Source: Apus apus
Taxonomy: Eukaryota > Chordata > Aves > Apodiformes > Apodidae
DNA: 64,000 bases
Reading direction: 5' to 3'
NCBI RefSeq assembly: GCF_020740795.1
Contig: NC_067301.1
Location: forward strand, 7,392,501 to 7,456,500
Both the position numbers and the translations under genes were made by a program. Below are positions 45,501 through 51,974 of this stretch, one piece after another. Numbering within the stretch: position 1 is the stretch's first letter; each line of letters opens with the position of its first letter. Below the pieces are notes generated by a model. It was given only the letters and a program-made list of their open reading frames with translations, did no database searches and was not told the origin of the DNA.

Positions 45501-47790
45501 AGGGGGGTTGGGACTGGGTGGTCTTGAAGGTCCCTTCCAACCCAAACCAGTCTGGGATTCCATGCTCCTATGAACCCCAGGCCAGGATGGGTGCTGCACT
45601 CACCCCTGTGCTGCAAGGACAGGAGATGCCCAGAGGACCCAGGTGGTGGGTCTGACAGCTGTGACTCTCCCCCAGAGTCTTCCCCCTTCCCAGTGCTCAG
45701 GTCAGTCTCTACGCAGCCATCCTGGGAGAAACAGGATGAAAAGCTCCATTTTTAAACCCAAACCTCGTGTCTCAAAGGTGTTAAGGTCCAACATTCCCAA
45801 CCCAGGCCTGGGCACTCCCTGATCTCACCCCTTCCCCATCCCACCTCTCCCTGCCATGGCTGTCAAGTCCCTCCTCACCCAATTAGCCACAGAAAACCTT
45901 TCCTGTGGGAACCCCCACGTCCTCCACACACACTCCAGGAGATAAATACAGCAGTGACAGCCCCAGGGAGCTTCCCACACCAGCTCCATTAAGCTCTCTC
46001 ACTCATTAATGACATTAACCTCTCCCTGTACCTGCCACTCCAGCTTAAAATAAAAAACCAACCACCCCAAAGCTCTGATAAATTGGAAAAAAATAAAATA
46101 AAATAGGGGTTTAAAAGTTGCCTTTGGACACTGGCACCATCCAGGTGTCCCCATTCATTTCTGGGAAGGGAAAAGAGGGAAAAGGGTTTGATTTTCTGCC
46201 TACCAGCATCTCCCTTCTCCTGTGTCAGCTCGGGGAACAAAGCAGCTCCAGTCCTTCCCGGCCCTGAGATGAAGGGTCTGTCCTCATTTCCAGGGACTGA
46301 TTCTGCAACATTTTCAGTTAAAAAAAAAACAAGCCATGGAGTTAAGAGCTGATCAAGATACAGGTGTGTTATCAGCACTCATGATTGTCCTGAGGGGCTT
46401 CTAGTGCCAGCCCATAAGATCTGAAGGTCAAGTCTTGTTAACGAGGAGGAATTTAAGCTGAGCTGCTCCTTGAGATGATCCAAAGCTTTTTAGCAAGTGT
46501 TTCTGTGTGAAAAATTATTCAAATTAAACCCTCCTGGGAAGTGAATGAAACAGGGAAGGGCTCTAGAGTTTGTGGTTGGTGGTGGAAGCAGCAGGTGAAG
46601 TAGCATTCAGCTGGAAGGGGGGAAGAATAATCATGGCAGGAAAAAAAAGGTGGAGAAAAGGACCTAAAAAGAGAAAGACATGAGGAAAGGGATGAGCAGA
46701 GACACTCTGGGTTCCCCCTCAGCCAACAGAAACCCTGCAGACCCCCAGTGACTGGGGTTTTGGCCCCTGGCTGTGCCTGTGAAGTCCTGATGTGGGAAGC
46801 AGAGCCCAGGGCTGGGGCAGGTGGGGGGTGCTGAGCCACCCCCAGGGCTCCATCCAGCTCTACCCTGAAAACCACTCCTCTCTGCAGCCAAAGCTTCCTC
46901 TGCTTGAAAGTAAAAACTCTCCTGGGGATGTGGCCTGAGCTCTGAAATTCCAGCAGAAGCTTCTGATGCAGAAATGGGATGAAGGGAAACATGGCTTGTC
47001 CAGGGAACACCTCAAATGAGGCCTGCAGAGGGCACCTACAGCCACCCTGGGATGTCACCGTGGCAAGAAAAAAGGCCCCAGGAAATGACAAAACTCCTTC
47101 TTCCCCTCGAGTTGCTGCTCGGAAGTTCTCTCTGCTCCTCTGCTGGTGCTGCCCTTGTTGCCCGGGCAGGCGGAGCCGCAGGGGACCCACCCGAGCAGGG
47201 CCGTGTCCCCTGCCACGTCCTGCTGTGGCCCCAGGGGACCCCCCAGGCTGGGAGGGGGCCAGGGGGTCACTCCCCACAGCTTCCCCTCACAGGGTGGGTG
47301 GCGGGACACGGAGCCTCTGGTGAAGGCGGGGACCCCGCAGCGCTGGGCCCCACACTGAGCCGGGGATGACGGAGAACGGGGGGGGGGGGGGGGGGGGGGG
47401 GGGGAAGTCGAGGGGAGAGCGCTGCTACAGCCCCGCACGGGGCGCGAAGGAGAGGGGGAGCCCCCCCCGCCCCCCCCCCAAGAACACCGGGGGTCGCACC
47501 CCCAGGGCAGCCCCTCTGAAGGGAGCACCGGGCGGGCCGCGGCTCCAGGTCCCTCGCAGCCCCGCCGGCCCCCCCAGCCCCCCCCGCGGGGTCCCGGCCC
47601 CCTCCCCAGCCCCTGCCCGGCCCCCCGCCCGCTCCCTGCCGCGCCGGGCCCGGGGGCAGCGCGGCGCTCACCGTGACACGGGCCAGACAAAGGGCGCCGC
47701 CATCTTGGCGCCGGGCGGAAGCGGCTTCGCCCCCCCCCCCGCGGTGCCGCCAGGGCGCATGCGCAGAGCCGGACCCGCCCCGTCACGTGA
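33515..47790 (-). CDS. ZBTB17: ZBTB17 (MIZ-1), complete gene
   Basis: BTB/POZ zinc-finger transcription factor that activates genes such as CDKN1A and CDKN2B and is turned into a repressor by MYC. Coding exons on the minus strand, 5' to 3': 42555-42351, 41357-41169, 40591-40166, 39461-39223, 39140-38998, 38220-37920, 37814-37727, 36155-36039, 35952-35832, 35702-35572, 34879-34664, 34271-34182 and 33931-33639, with a noncoding first exon ending at 47672. Every phase joins. Read straight through, the protein has 852 residues; removing an in-phase 138-bp intron inside the third coding exon gives 806, close to the human 803. It has an N-terminal BTB domain ([20 protein letters not shown]) and 13 C2H2 fingers, twelve in a row and one near the C-terminus. 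Confidence 0.96.
33537..33542 (-). terminator. ZBTB17: Poly(A) signal of ZBTB17 (AATAAA on minus strand)
   Basis: TTTATT on the plus strand reads AATAAA on the minus strand, about 97 bp after the stop codon, giving a short 3' UTR (about 33515-33638). It lies about 2.5 kb from the SPEN poly(A) signal, so the two genes converge. Confidence 0.75.
33639..34879 (-). CDS. ZBTB17: ZBTB17 last three coding exons: finger 12, finger 13, C-terminus
   Basis: Exon 34879-34664 carries finger 12 ([17 protein letters not shown]) and the segment [18 protein letters not shown]. Exon 34271-34182 carries [20 protein letters not shown]. Exon 33931-33639 carries finger 13 ([17 protein letters not shown]), [18 protein letters not shown] and a Pro-rich tail ending PPPTSE, with the stop at 33639-33641. 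The segment between fingers 12 and 13 is the region that binds the MYC helix-loop-helix in human. Confidence 0.95.
34300..34445. repeat. Minisatellite in ZBTB17 intron, GGTGGAGATGATGAAGGGG unit
   Basis: About six copies of a 21-26 bp unit differing mainly in G-run length. On the transcribed minus strand it reads as C-runs plus TTCATCATCTCC and begins about 30 bp upstream of the acceptor of the exon at 34271. Confidence 0.92.
34915..35530. repeat. Tandem array TTTTTGGGGTTAAAGAC in ZBTB17 intron
   Basis: About 0.6 kb of a degenerate unit, roughly 15-20 bp, between the exons for finger 12 and finger 11. The G-run is on the plus strand. It fills almost the whole intron (34880-35571). Confidence 0.93.
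35572..36155 (-). CDS. ZBTB17: ZBTB17 exons for zinc fingers 7-11
   Basis: Exons 36155-36039, 35952-35832 and 35702-35572, separated by introns of 86 and 129 bp. They finish finger 7 ([16 protein letters not shown]) and encode fingers 8 to 11 ([68 protein letters not shown]), linked by TGEKP-type linkers. All zinc ligands are kept. Confidence 0.96.
36262..37048 (+). mobile_element. CR1 LINE, about 0.79 kb
   Basis: Starts in the reverse-transcriptase end (GGACAACCTCATGAGGTTCA), passes through the 3' UTR and ends CCTTCCAACCGTAATGATTC plus TATGATTCTG. Antisense to ZBTB17. Confidence 0.9.
37380..37600 (-). mobile_element. CR1 LINE fragment, older subfamily
   Basis: Reverse-oriented CR1 tail (ACAGAATCCCAGAGTGGTGG; GAAGGAACCTCTGGAGATCA; AGACTCCACAACCTCCCTGG). 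More diverged and of a different subfamily from the common copies in this window. Sense relative to ZBTB17. Confidence 0.85.
37727..39140 (-). CDS. ZBTB17: ZBTB17 exons for zinc fingers 1-7
   Basis: Three exons, 39140-38998, 38220-37920 and 37814-37727. The fingers read [103 protein letters not shown] and [17 protein letters not shown], with finger 7 ([11 protein letters not shown]) cut by the next intron. All zinc-binding Cys and His are present. The interval between the first two exons holds a pair of CR1 copies, and that between 37727 and 36155 holds two more. Confidence 0.96.
38250..38513 (+). mobile_element. CR1 LINE fragment, distinct subfamily
   Basis: Contains GACTGGATGTTGGGAAGATA, ACTGGAAGGGGCTGCCCAGG and GAGGTGGTGGAGTCACCACC, and ends TTTCCCAACAATGACGACTC. 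It meets a second CR1 tail to tail at 38514. Confidence 0.8.
38514..38625 (-). mobile_element. CR1 LINE tail, tail-to-tail with its neighbour
   Basis: CACAGAATCATGGAATGGTT through CAGGGACACCTCCCACCAGC, the reverse complement of the common CR1 tail. It abuts the end of the CR1 at 38250-38513. Confidence 0.88.
39223..39461 (-). CDS. ZBTB17: ZBTB17 Glu-rich linker leading into zinc finger 1
   Basis: Encodes a Glu-rich linker ([30 protein letters not shown]) and then [16 protein letters not shown], the start of finger 1; human has KAYGSVIHKCEDCG. Phase 1 to 0. The donor is GAG|gtgagg. Confidence 0.93.
39569..39880 (-). mobile_element. CR1 LINE fragment
   Basis: Reverse-oriented common CR1 3' UTR, from CATAGAATGGTTTGGGTTGG to TTGTCCCAAGTCCCTCCCCA, in the ZBTB17 intron before the Glu-rich linker exon. 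Confidence 0.92.
40166..40591 (-). CDS. ZBTB17: ZBTB17 acidic linker exon, probably split by a 138-bp intron
   Basis: Open from [19 protein letters not shown] to NISEGTKTG, phase 1 to 1. The middle part (a Cys/Trp-rich stretch containing [13 protein letters not shown]) is unlike the rest of the linker or human. It is bounded by an in-phase donor (GAAG|gtgaac, intron base 40426) and acceptor (gtaggggcag|AT, exon resumes at 40288). Splicing this out brings the protein to 806 residues. I infer that 40289-40426 is usually intron, but it is also open throughout, so retention would leave a longer protein. Confidence 0.8.
40620..41060 (-). mobile_element. CR1 LINE fragment
   Basis: Reverse-oriented; runs from TTCATAGAATCACAGACTGG to the end of the coding part (CAGAGCTGCTCCAGCCCTCA). 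It starts only about 30 bp from the acceptor of the exon at 40591. Confidence 0.92.
41169..41357 (-). CDS. ZBTB17: ZBTB17 exon, BTB domain part 2
   Basis: [20 protein letters not shown] through [11 protein letters not shown] completes the BTB fold, followed by a short Gly/Pro linker. Phase 1 to 1. The acceptor is ttcccttgcag and the donor ATAG|gtatgt. The MIZ-1 BTB domain forms dimers and tetramers through atypical surfaces. Confidence 0.95.
41498..42330 (+). mobile_element. CR1 LINE, about 0.83 kb, diverged
   Basis: Contains GGACCTGGACAGGCTGGACC, TGAGGTTCAACAAGGCCCTG and, at the end, CGACTTGATGACCTTCCAGG. It fills nearly the whole intron between the two BTB exons, ending about 20 bp from the donor of the first coding exon. 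Confidence 0.87.
42351..42557 (-). CDS. ZBTB17: ZBTB17 first coding exon, BTB domain part 1
   Basis: The ATG at 42555 lies two bases after the acceptor (ctccccacag|CCATGG, a good Kozak context). It encodes [10 protein letters not shown] through HLDISNAA and leaves G (phase 1). It is almost identical to human MIZ-1, which begins MDFPQHSQHV. The donor is CAGCAG|gtaggc. Confidence 0.96.
42612..42957 (+). mobile_element. Two CR1 LINE tails in tandem
   Basis: A short tail of one subfamily (AAGGTCTTTTCCAACCGTGA, ends near 42672) is followed by a longer common CR1 3' UTR (about 42735-42957) ending CCATTCCATGATTCTATGAT. They lie about 55 bp upstream of the ZBTB17 BTB exon acceptor. Confidence 0.88.
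42958..44881 (-). other. ZBTB17 intron 1, repeat-free part
   Basis: About 1.9 kb with no exon, CR1 or RNA gene that I can recognise. A short GGGATCCATCCCTC-like tandem repeat lies around 43800-43850. Confidence 0.55.
44882..45575 (+). mobile_element. CR1 LINE, about 0.69 kb
   Basis: Begins in the coding end (GGACTTGGGGGTGTTGGTGG, ATGAGAAGCTCAACAGGAGC) and ends CCAACCCAAACCAGTCTGGG. In ZBTB17 intron 1, antisense to the gene. Confidence 0.92.
45604..45721 (-). other. Candidate alternative leader exon in ZBTB17 intron 1
   Basis: A 118-bp minus-strand stretch with a strong acceptor (ctgtttctcccag|GATGG) and a strong donor (CAGGG|gtgagt). It is entirely open in the frame that would join the BTB ATG ([18 protein letters not shown], ending LLSLQHR). 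It also holds a minimal upstream frame, ATG GCT GCG TAG. I do not recognise the peptide; it may be an alternative 5' UTR exon or chance. Confidence 0.35.
46204..46302 (-). other. Second candidate leader exon in ZBTB17 intron 1
   Basis: 99 bp between an acceptor-like site (gaaaatgttgcag) and a donor (GATGCTG|gtaggc), open in one frame ([17 protein letters not shown]). Its phase does not fit the exon at 45604-45721 as joint coding sequence, so at best it would be untranslated. Weak evidence. Confidence 0.2.
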
Positions 47791-47860
47791 CAGCGCGGCC
47801 GGGGGGGCCCGGGTCGGGGCTGGGGGGTCCTGGGGGGTCCCCCCGAGAGAGCCCTGCACG
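47340..47860 (-). promoter_or_regulatory. ZBTB17: ZBTB17 CpG-island promoter and noncoding first exon
   Basis: A dense CpG-rich block. On the minus strand a splice donor CACG|gtgagc ends the first exon at 47672. Just upstream lie three core-promoter-type motifs: YY1-like AAGATGGCGGC (plus strand 47696-47708), a palindromic NRF1 site GCGCATGCGC (47755-47764) and an E-box/CLEAR palindrome GTCACGTGAC (47782-47791). No TATA box is seen. An ATG inside the YY1 motif opens a short upstream frame that is not in frame with the BTB start. Confidence 0.8.
47378..47404 (+). repeat. 27-base G homopolymer
   Basis: Uninterrupted run of 27 G on the plus strand at the edge of the ZBTB17 CpG island. Its true length is uncertain, because such runs are prone to sequencing and assembly error. 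Confidence 0.85.
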
Positions 47861-48197
47861 GGCAGGGACACCTCCCACATTCCAGGCTGCCCTTCAACAC
47901 TGCCAGGGATGGGGCAGCCACAGCTTCCCTGGGCAACCTGGGCCAGGCTCTCACCACCCTCACACTCCAGAATTCCCTCCTCATGTCCAACCTCAATCTC
48001 CCTCTCCCAGTTTTCATCCCTCCCCCTCATCCCATCCCTCCCTGCCCTTGTCCCAAGCCCCTCCCCAGCTTTCCTGGAGCCCCTTCAGGCACTGGAAGGT
48101 GCTCTAAGGTCTCCCTGGAGCCTTCTCTTCTCCAGGCTCAACACCCCAACTCTCCCAGCCTGGCTCCAGAGCAGAGCTGCTCCAGCCCTTGGATCAT
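47852..48197 (-). mobile_element. CR1 LINE fragment at the edge of the ZBTB17 promoter
   Basis: Reverse-oriented CR1 3' UTR (CGGGCAGGGACACCTCCCAC through GAGCAGAGCTGCTCCAGCCC). It starts about 60 bp from the E-box palindrome and lacks the last part of the tail. Confidence 0.9.
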
Positions 48198-49980
48198 CAC
48201 CAGTGGAACCATGAGGGACAAAAGACCCTGTTCTGCCACCTTGCATGCCCCTGAGCTCTTGCTTTCCCCCCTGCGGTTCCCACACCCCGGCAGCCCCAGG
48301 TGTCAGGCAGCCACCATCGTGCTGGCCGGCTGTCTCCAGAGGAACAGGCACAGCCTGGTGGTCCTGGAGGACCAGAAGATGTAAATATTGCTGGAATTGG
48401 GCCTTTTGCTTGGGCAAGCCCCCTCCGACACGGCTAGATGTGTAAGGAGCCCTGCATGCCTTTGGAAGCAGCTGTTTCCTGGGGTGTGTTGGAAGGTACC
48501 AGCGAGTTTGGGCACCTCAGGCAGTCCCCAGGGAATAATATTCCCACTCCTGTCAACCTCTTTCCACTAAGGCAGGATTTCCTGTCCTGTCTGTCCAAAA
48601 TGAGCCTGCAGGGGTGACGTCCAAAGAGACAGGACAGTGTTCCCTGAGCCCATCTTGGTGTGATGAAGAACTGAGTGGAAGATGCTCATGCCTTGAGCAC
48701 GGAGTAAAACAGACAACAGAAAACAATTACTAATTAAACTTACTGTCCAATTGCCTTGCTAATGTACTAAATGACCCTCCCTTGAGCTGGAAGGACCCTC
48801 AGCTCACAAAAGCCCCCCCACCCTGAGCATGAGCAGTAGAAGTGCAACTACCTTAAAAGTGAAGAGCTAGTTCACCAATCGTGTAGATTAATGATAAATT
48901 ATATTTAGAGATAAGGTCATTTTTTGGTGGCCAAAAGAGTCCCAAAAGAGGTGCTGCCCCTTCACCCGCCCCCTGCCTTGGGAATCTGCCCCCACCCCCT
49001 GCAAAACCAGAAGGGCTCTGGGGAGAAAGAAAAGGGTTTGTTGGGTTTTTTTGCTTCCCCGTTTCGCTGGAGCTCGGGGGGCGGGGGGCACCCGCCAGCC
49101 TGTCACCGCTAGATGGCAACGGGTGACAACGGGATCCCCGGGTGCTGGGAATTCCTGGGGTGGGCTTGGGGACCGACATCCGCACATTCCCACGGTGGAG
49201 GATCGGCGACAGGGCACGGCCACCCCCCCCCCCCCCCGCCGCCCCTACGGCTCCAGCTCCCCCAGCTGGGCTTGGGGGCTTCGCTGCCCGTCTAAAAGCT
49301 TTTCAGGTCACCCCTCAACCCTCCCCCTCGCAGCATCTTTCTGGCAGGGGGTCCCTCCCGGAGCCACCGGCAGCGCCAACCGACCAACCCCCCCGGGAGA
49401 TGATGCAAGAACCGCCTGTGTCGAGCTGTGTCCCCCTCCCCGCTGCTGCAGGGGTGTTCCTGCAAGTCACGAGTCGTCAGGGGACAAGCGGGGACGAGGT
49501 GACCTCGAAGCTGGAGCAGCAACACGAGCCGGGGGTTGTGGTGGCTATAAACAGCCCGACGGGCGCCCGGCGGTGTTTGTACACACGGAGCCGGGGGCAC
49601 TTTTGGGAGGGTTTGGGCCCCTCAGGAAAAGCCCCCGGGTTGGGGAACCGGGCTGGGAGCATCATTTTAACTCTTTGGGGCTTCCCCGAGGGGGTTTGGG
49701 TGCCGGTGGGCGAGGGGAGGAGGAGGAGTTGGTGCCTTTCCAGGTGGGCCGGCGGCCGAGGGGCTGAGGGAACCGCTCTGAAATAGAGCGGCGGGGAAGA
49801 AATGAGTCACCCCGGGCTGGAAATAAACGGGGCTGTGGGCACCGGAGGGGAGCCGGGGTGGCTCCTCATCCCGGGGTTTGTTGGGAAGGAGGAATGCTTG
49901 TGGTATCCTTCGGCGAGACACCCCTCGGGGCTGAACCCGCGGCCCTTTTGGGGGAAAATCACTGGGAAAAGACGAAGAAA
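48198..49980. other. Gap between ZBTB17 promoter and HSPB7, possible regulatory island
   Basis: No recognised gene. Around 48870-48920 a MEF2-type site TTATATTTAG (48899-48908) is followed by AGATAAGG (GATA-type). From about 49060 to 49800 the sequence is CpG-rich, with a TATAAA in GGCTATAAACAG (49546-49551) and a TGAGTCA AP-1-type site (49803-49809). Open plus-strand frames of about 214 and 238 codons here look like GC-rich chance frames. Enhancer or promoter activity is inference. Confidence 0.35.
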
Positions 49981-49999
49981 CGGGAGGAGGCAGCAGTCA

Positions 50000-50323
50000 G
50001 GAGTTCTCAATAATTTATCACAGGCTGTATATACAGAGACAAGCTCCGGCAGGAGATCAGGGAAGGGAAACTTGCTCCTCACTCCCAGCCAAGCTCTTGG
50101 CACGCTGGATCTTCCCTAAAAACCACCAGAGCCAGGACTCCCCTCTGGAATTTCTCCGGTGGGCGACAGGATGCATCTCACCCTGCCTGCCCCTCGGCGT
50201 GGGCCTGACCCCGTGGGGGGAGCGCTCCCATTCCCTGTCCCCCATCCCGCCTCCTCCCCAAATTACCCAAATAATTAATGCATGAGGGCGGGGGATGAAG
50301 CAGGGGCCCCCCCACCCCCCTCC
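50000..50323 (-). other. HSPB7: Probable HSPB7 3' untranslated region
   Basis: Sequence following the stop at 50324. No canonical AATAAA is seen on the minus strand; GATAAA at about 50022 (ATTTATC on the plus strand) is the nearest variant. The end is uncertain. Confidence 0.4.
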
Positions 50324-51361
50324 TCAGATCTTGATCTCAGTCCGGAAGATCTGCTGGACGTGCTCGGGGTGCTTGGCGGGCTGACGCTGGGCCCGGATGG
50401 TCAACGTGCCGTCGTCCCCCAGCGAGGAGGACACCGAGGTGGGGTCCACGTCATCGGGCAGCTGGCATTTGTGGGTGAAGGTGTTCATGACAGTGCCATC
50501 CGCAGCCAGCTGGGGGGGGGAAAAAATCAGGTTGAAAAAGGGCAACGTTGGGGCGTAAGTGGGAACAGGGGGGGGGGCTCGTTCCCGGCCCTTGGGTGAA
50601 GCTGGTGGTGGCACCTGGTGTGTGGTGGTAATCTTGATCTCCTGAGGGGACAGGTGGGAGGTGGGTGGCATCAAGGGGGGACAAAAAGGTGTTGTTTTTT
50701 TTTTTCAGTTCCCACCCCCCCCCCTGGGAAAAGTACAATTACAAGGCATGAGTTTGTTGGGTCTCATGGGCTTCTCTCCGGTGAAATACAGGGCAAAAAG
50801 AGCTCACCAGGGTCACAGCCAGGACTGGTAGGAGTTGGGTTGAGGGTCTGGGGGTCCCCCCCGACTTTGGGGGTGAGCAGGGAAGGGAGGGAGCACTCAC
50901 CTTCTCAGCATGCACCTCGATCTGGTTGTTGGAGGTGGTGACAATGATGTCCTCGGGGGCGAAGTCGCTGACGTCCACCGTGAACTGGTAGGTGTTGCCC
51001 AGGGTCTTCACTGTGCCCGTGCTGCTGGGACGGGCTGCTGAAGAGGGAGGGGGTCATCACCACAGTTCTTGGGGGATCCCCCCTAAATGCTTCTTGGGGG
51101 GGGGGGTTTGAGAGGATCCCCCCATAATGTATCTCGGGGCCATGGCCACATTTTGGTGAGGTTCCAACCACCTCTCCCACTGCCCCAACTGCCCAGGATG
51201 CGGCTGTGCCGGCGCGAGGGGAACAGGCATCACCAAACCCCCAGTTTGCTCCTTCCCCCAGCCCTAAAAATGGTGTGACCCCCCCCACACCCTAAAAAAA
51301 ACTCACCTGGGAACCCCAAACTCTCTCCATGAGGCCGGACGAAGCTCCCAAAAAGGTCCAT
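50324..51361 (-). CDS. HSPB7: HSPB7 (cardiovascular small heat-shock protein), complete
   Basis: Muscle- and heart-enriched small heat-shock protein that suppresses protein aggregation and helps sarcomere maintenance. Exons on the minus strand: 51361-51307, 51034-50901 and 50509-50324, phases 1 and 0, giving 124 residues. It reads [18 protein letters not shown], then [56 protein letters not shown], and ends [11 protein letters not shown], matching human HSPB7 through the alpha-crystallin domain. Human has 170 residues; the Ser-rich N-terminal stretch is absent here. An in-frame TGA at 51415-51413 lies 18 codons upstream of the chosen ATG, so this exon cannot extend far unless an upstream exon splices in. 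Exon 2 has a NAGNAG acceptor; the distal site gives FPARP as in human. Confidence 0.94.
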
Positions 51362-51560
51362 GGTGCTGGTGAAAGCTGCTCTCTGCTCAGGACGCAGCCG
51401 AGGATTCCGCCTTCAGCCGCTGCTTCCCACCCCAACCTCTCACCCCAGATCCTGCTGGGGAGGAAGAGTGAATCCCCCTTCTTCTACCTCCTCCTCTTCC
51501 TCCTGGCCACGACGAAGTGGGATCAGTTCTGTTTTGCAGGGGGGGAAGAGTCTTGACGAG

Positions 51561-51630
51561 CTTTTTAAAGCCTCGTTAAGGCTCCTGGACGCCTGCCAAG
51601 ACCTCTCATAAAAAAACGGGCTAAATTTAG
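51561..51630 (-). promoter_or_regulatory. HSPB7: HSPB7 promoter elements: MEF2-type site and TATA-like box
   Basis: CTAAATTTAG at 51621-51630 is a perfect match to the MEF2 consensus CTA(A/T)4TAG. About 55 bp closer to the gene, the minus strand reads CTTTAAAAAG at 51570-51561, TATA-like, which would place a start near 51530-51535. A TGGAATG (M-CAT type) lies farther out at 51692-51698. The arrangement fits a striated-muscle promoter; function is inferred. Confidence 0.55.
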
Positions 51631-51731
51631 CGCTGGAGATGGTGGAAATTTTTCCCTTCTCCATCCCCCTTCTCTCCCCCTCTCAGTGCCATGGAATGTG
51701 ATGCCGGCCTTCCCGCCTGTTATTAATGATA

Positions 51732-51744
51732 GTTAATTAATTAA
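51732..51744 (+). promoter_or_regulatory. HNF1-like site upstream of CLCNK
   Basis: GTTAATTAATTAA has a perfect HNF1 half-site (GTTAAT) and an imperfect second half. It lies about 230 bp before the CLCNK start codon. HNF1 factors drive many tubular epithelial genes, so the position is suggestive, but the match to the full dyad is partial. Confidence 0.35.
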
Positions 51745-51974
51745 AATTCGGACCAAACACTCGGTGCCTTTCAGGACTGGGAACTTGGAGGTGGAGGTTG
51801 GAAAAAAACCCGGCTCGTTCCGGCCCGAGCGGGTCTGTTTGGGCTTCGTCAAGGTCGTTTTTAATGAGCTCGTTTGCAACCTCAGTCTGACGGTGGTGGC
51901 TGGGGAGGGAGGACTGGTGAGGGGGTGCTGGAAAACAAAGAGGGGGGGGTCCTGTCCCCCCAAAAAGCCCTGGG

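Noticed and set aside
47366-48214. Open frames of 282 and 320 codons across the ZBTB17 CpG island
   Set aside because: Low-complexity Gly/Pro/Arg/Ala translations of a CpG island fused to CR1 sequence; no similarity and no exon structure.
49051-49786. Plus-strand frames of 238 and 214 codons between ZBTB17 and HSPB7
   Set aside because: GC-rich, overlapping in two frames, rich in Pro/Arg/Gly with no domain. Kept only as a possible regulatory island.
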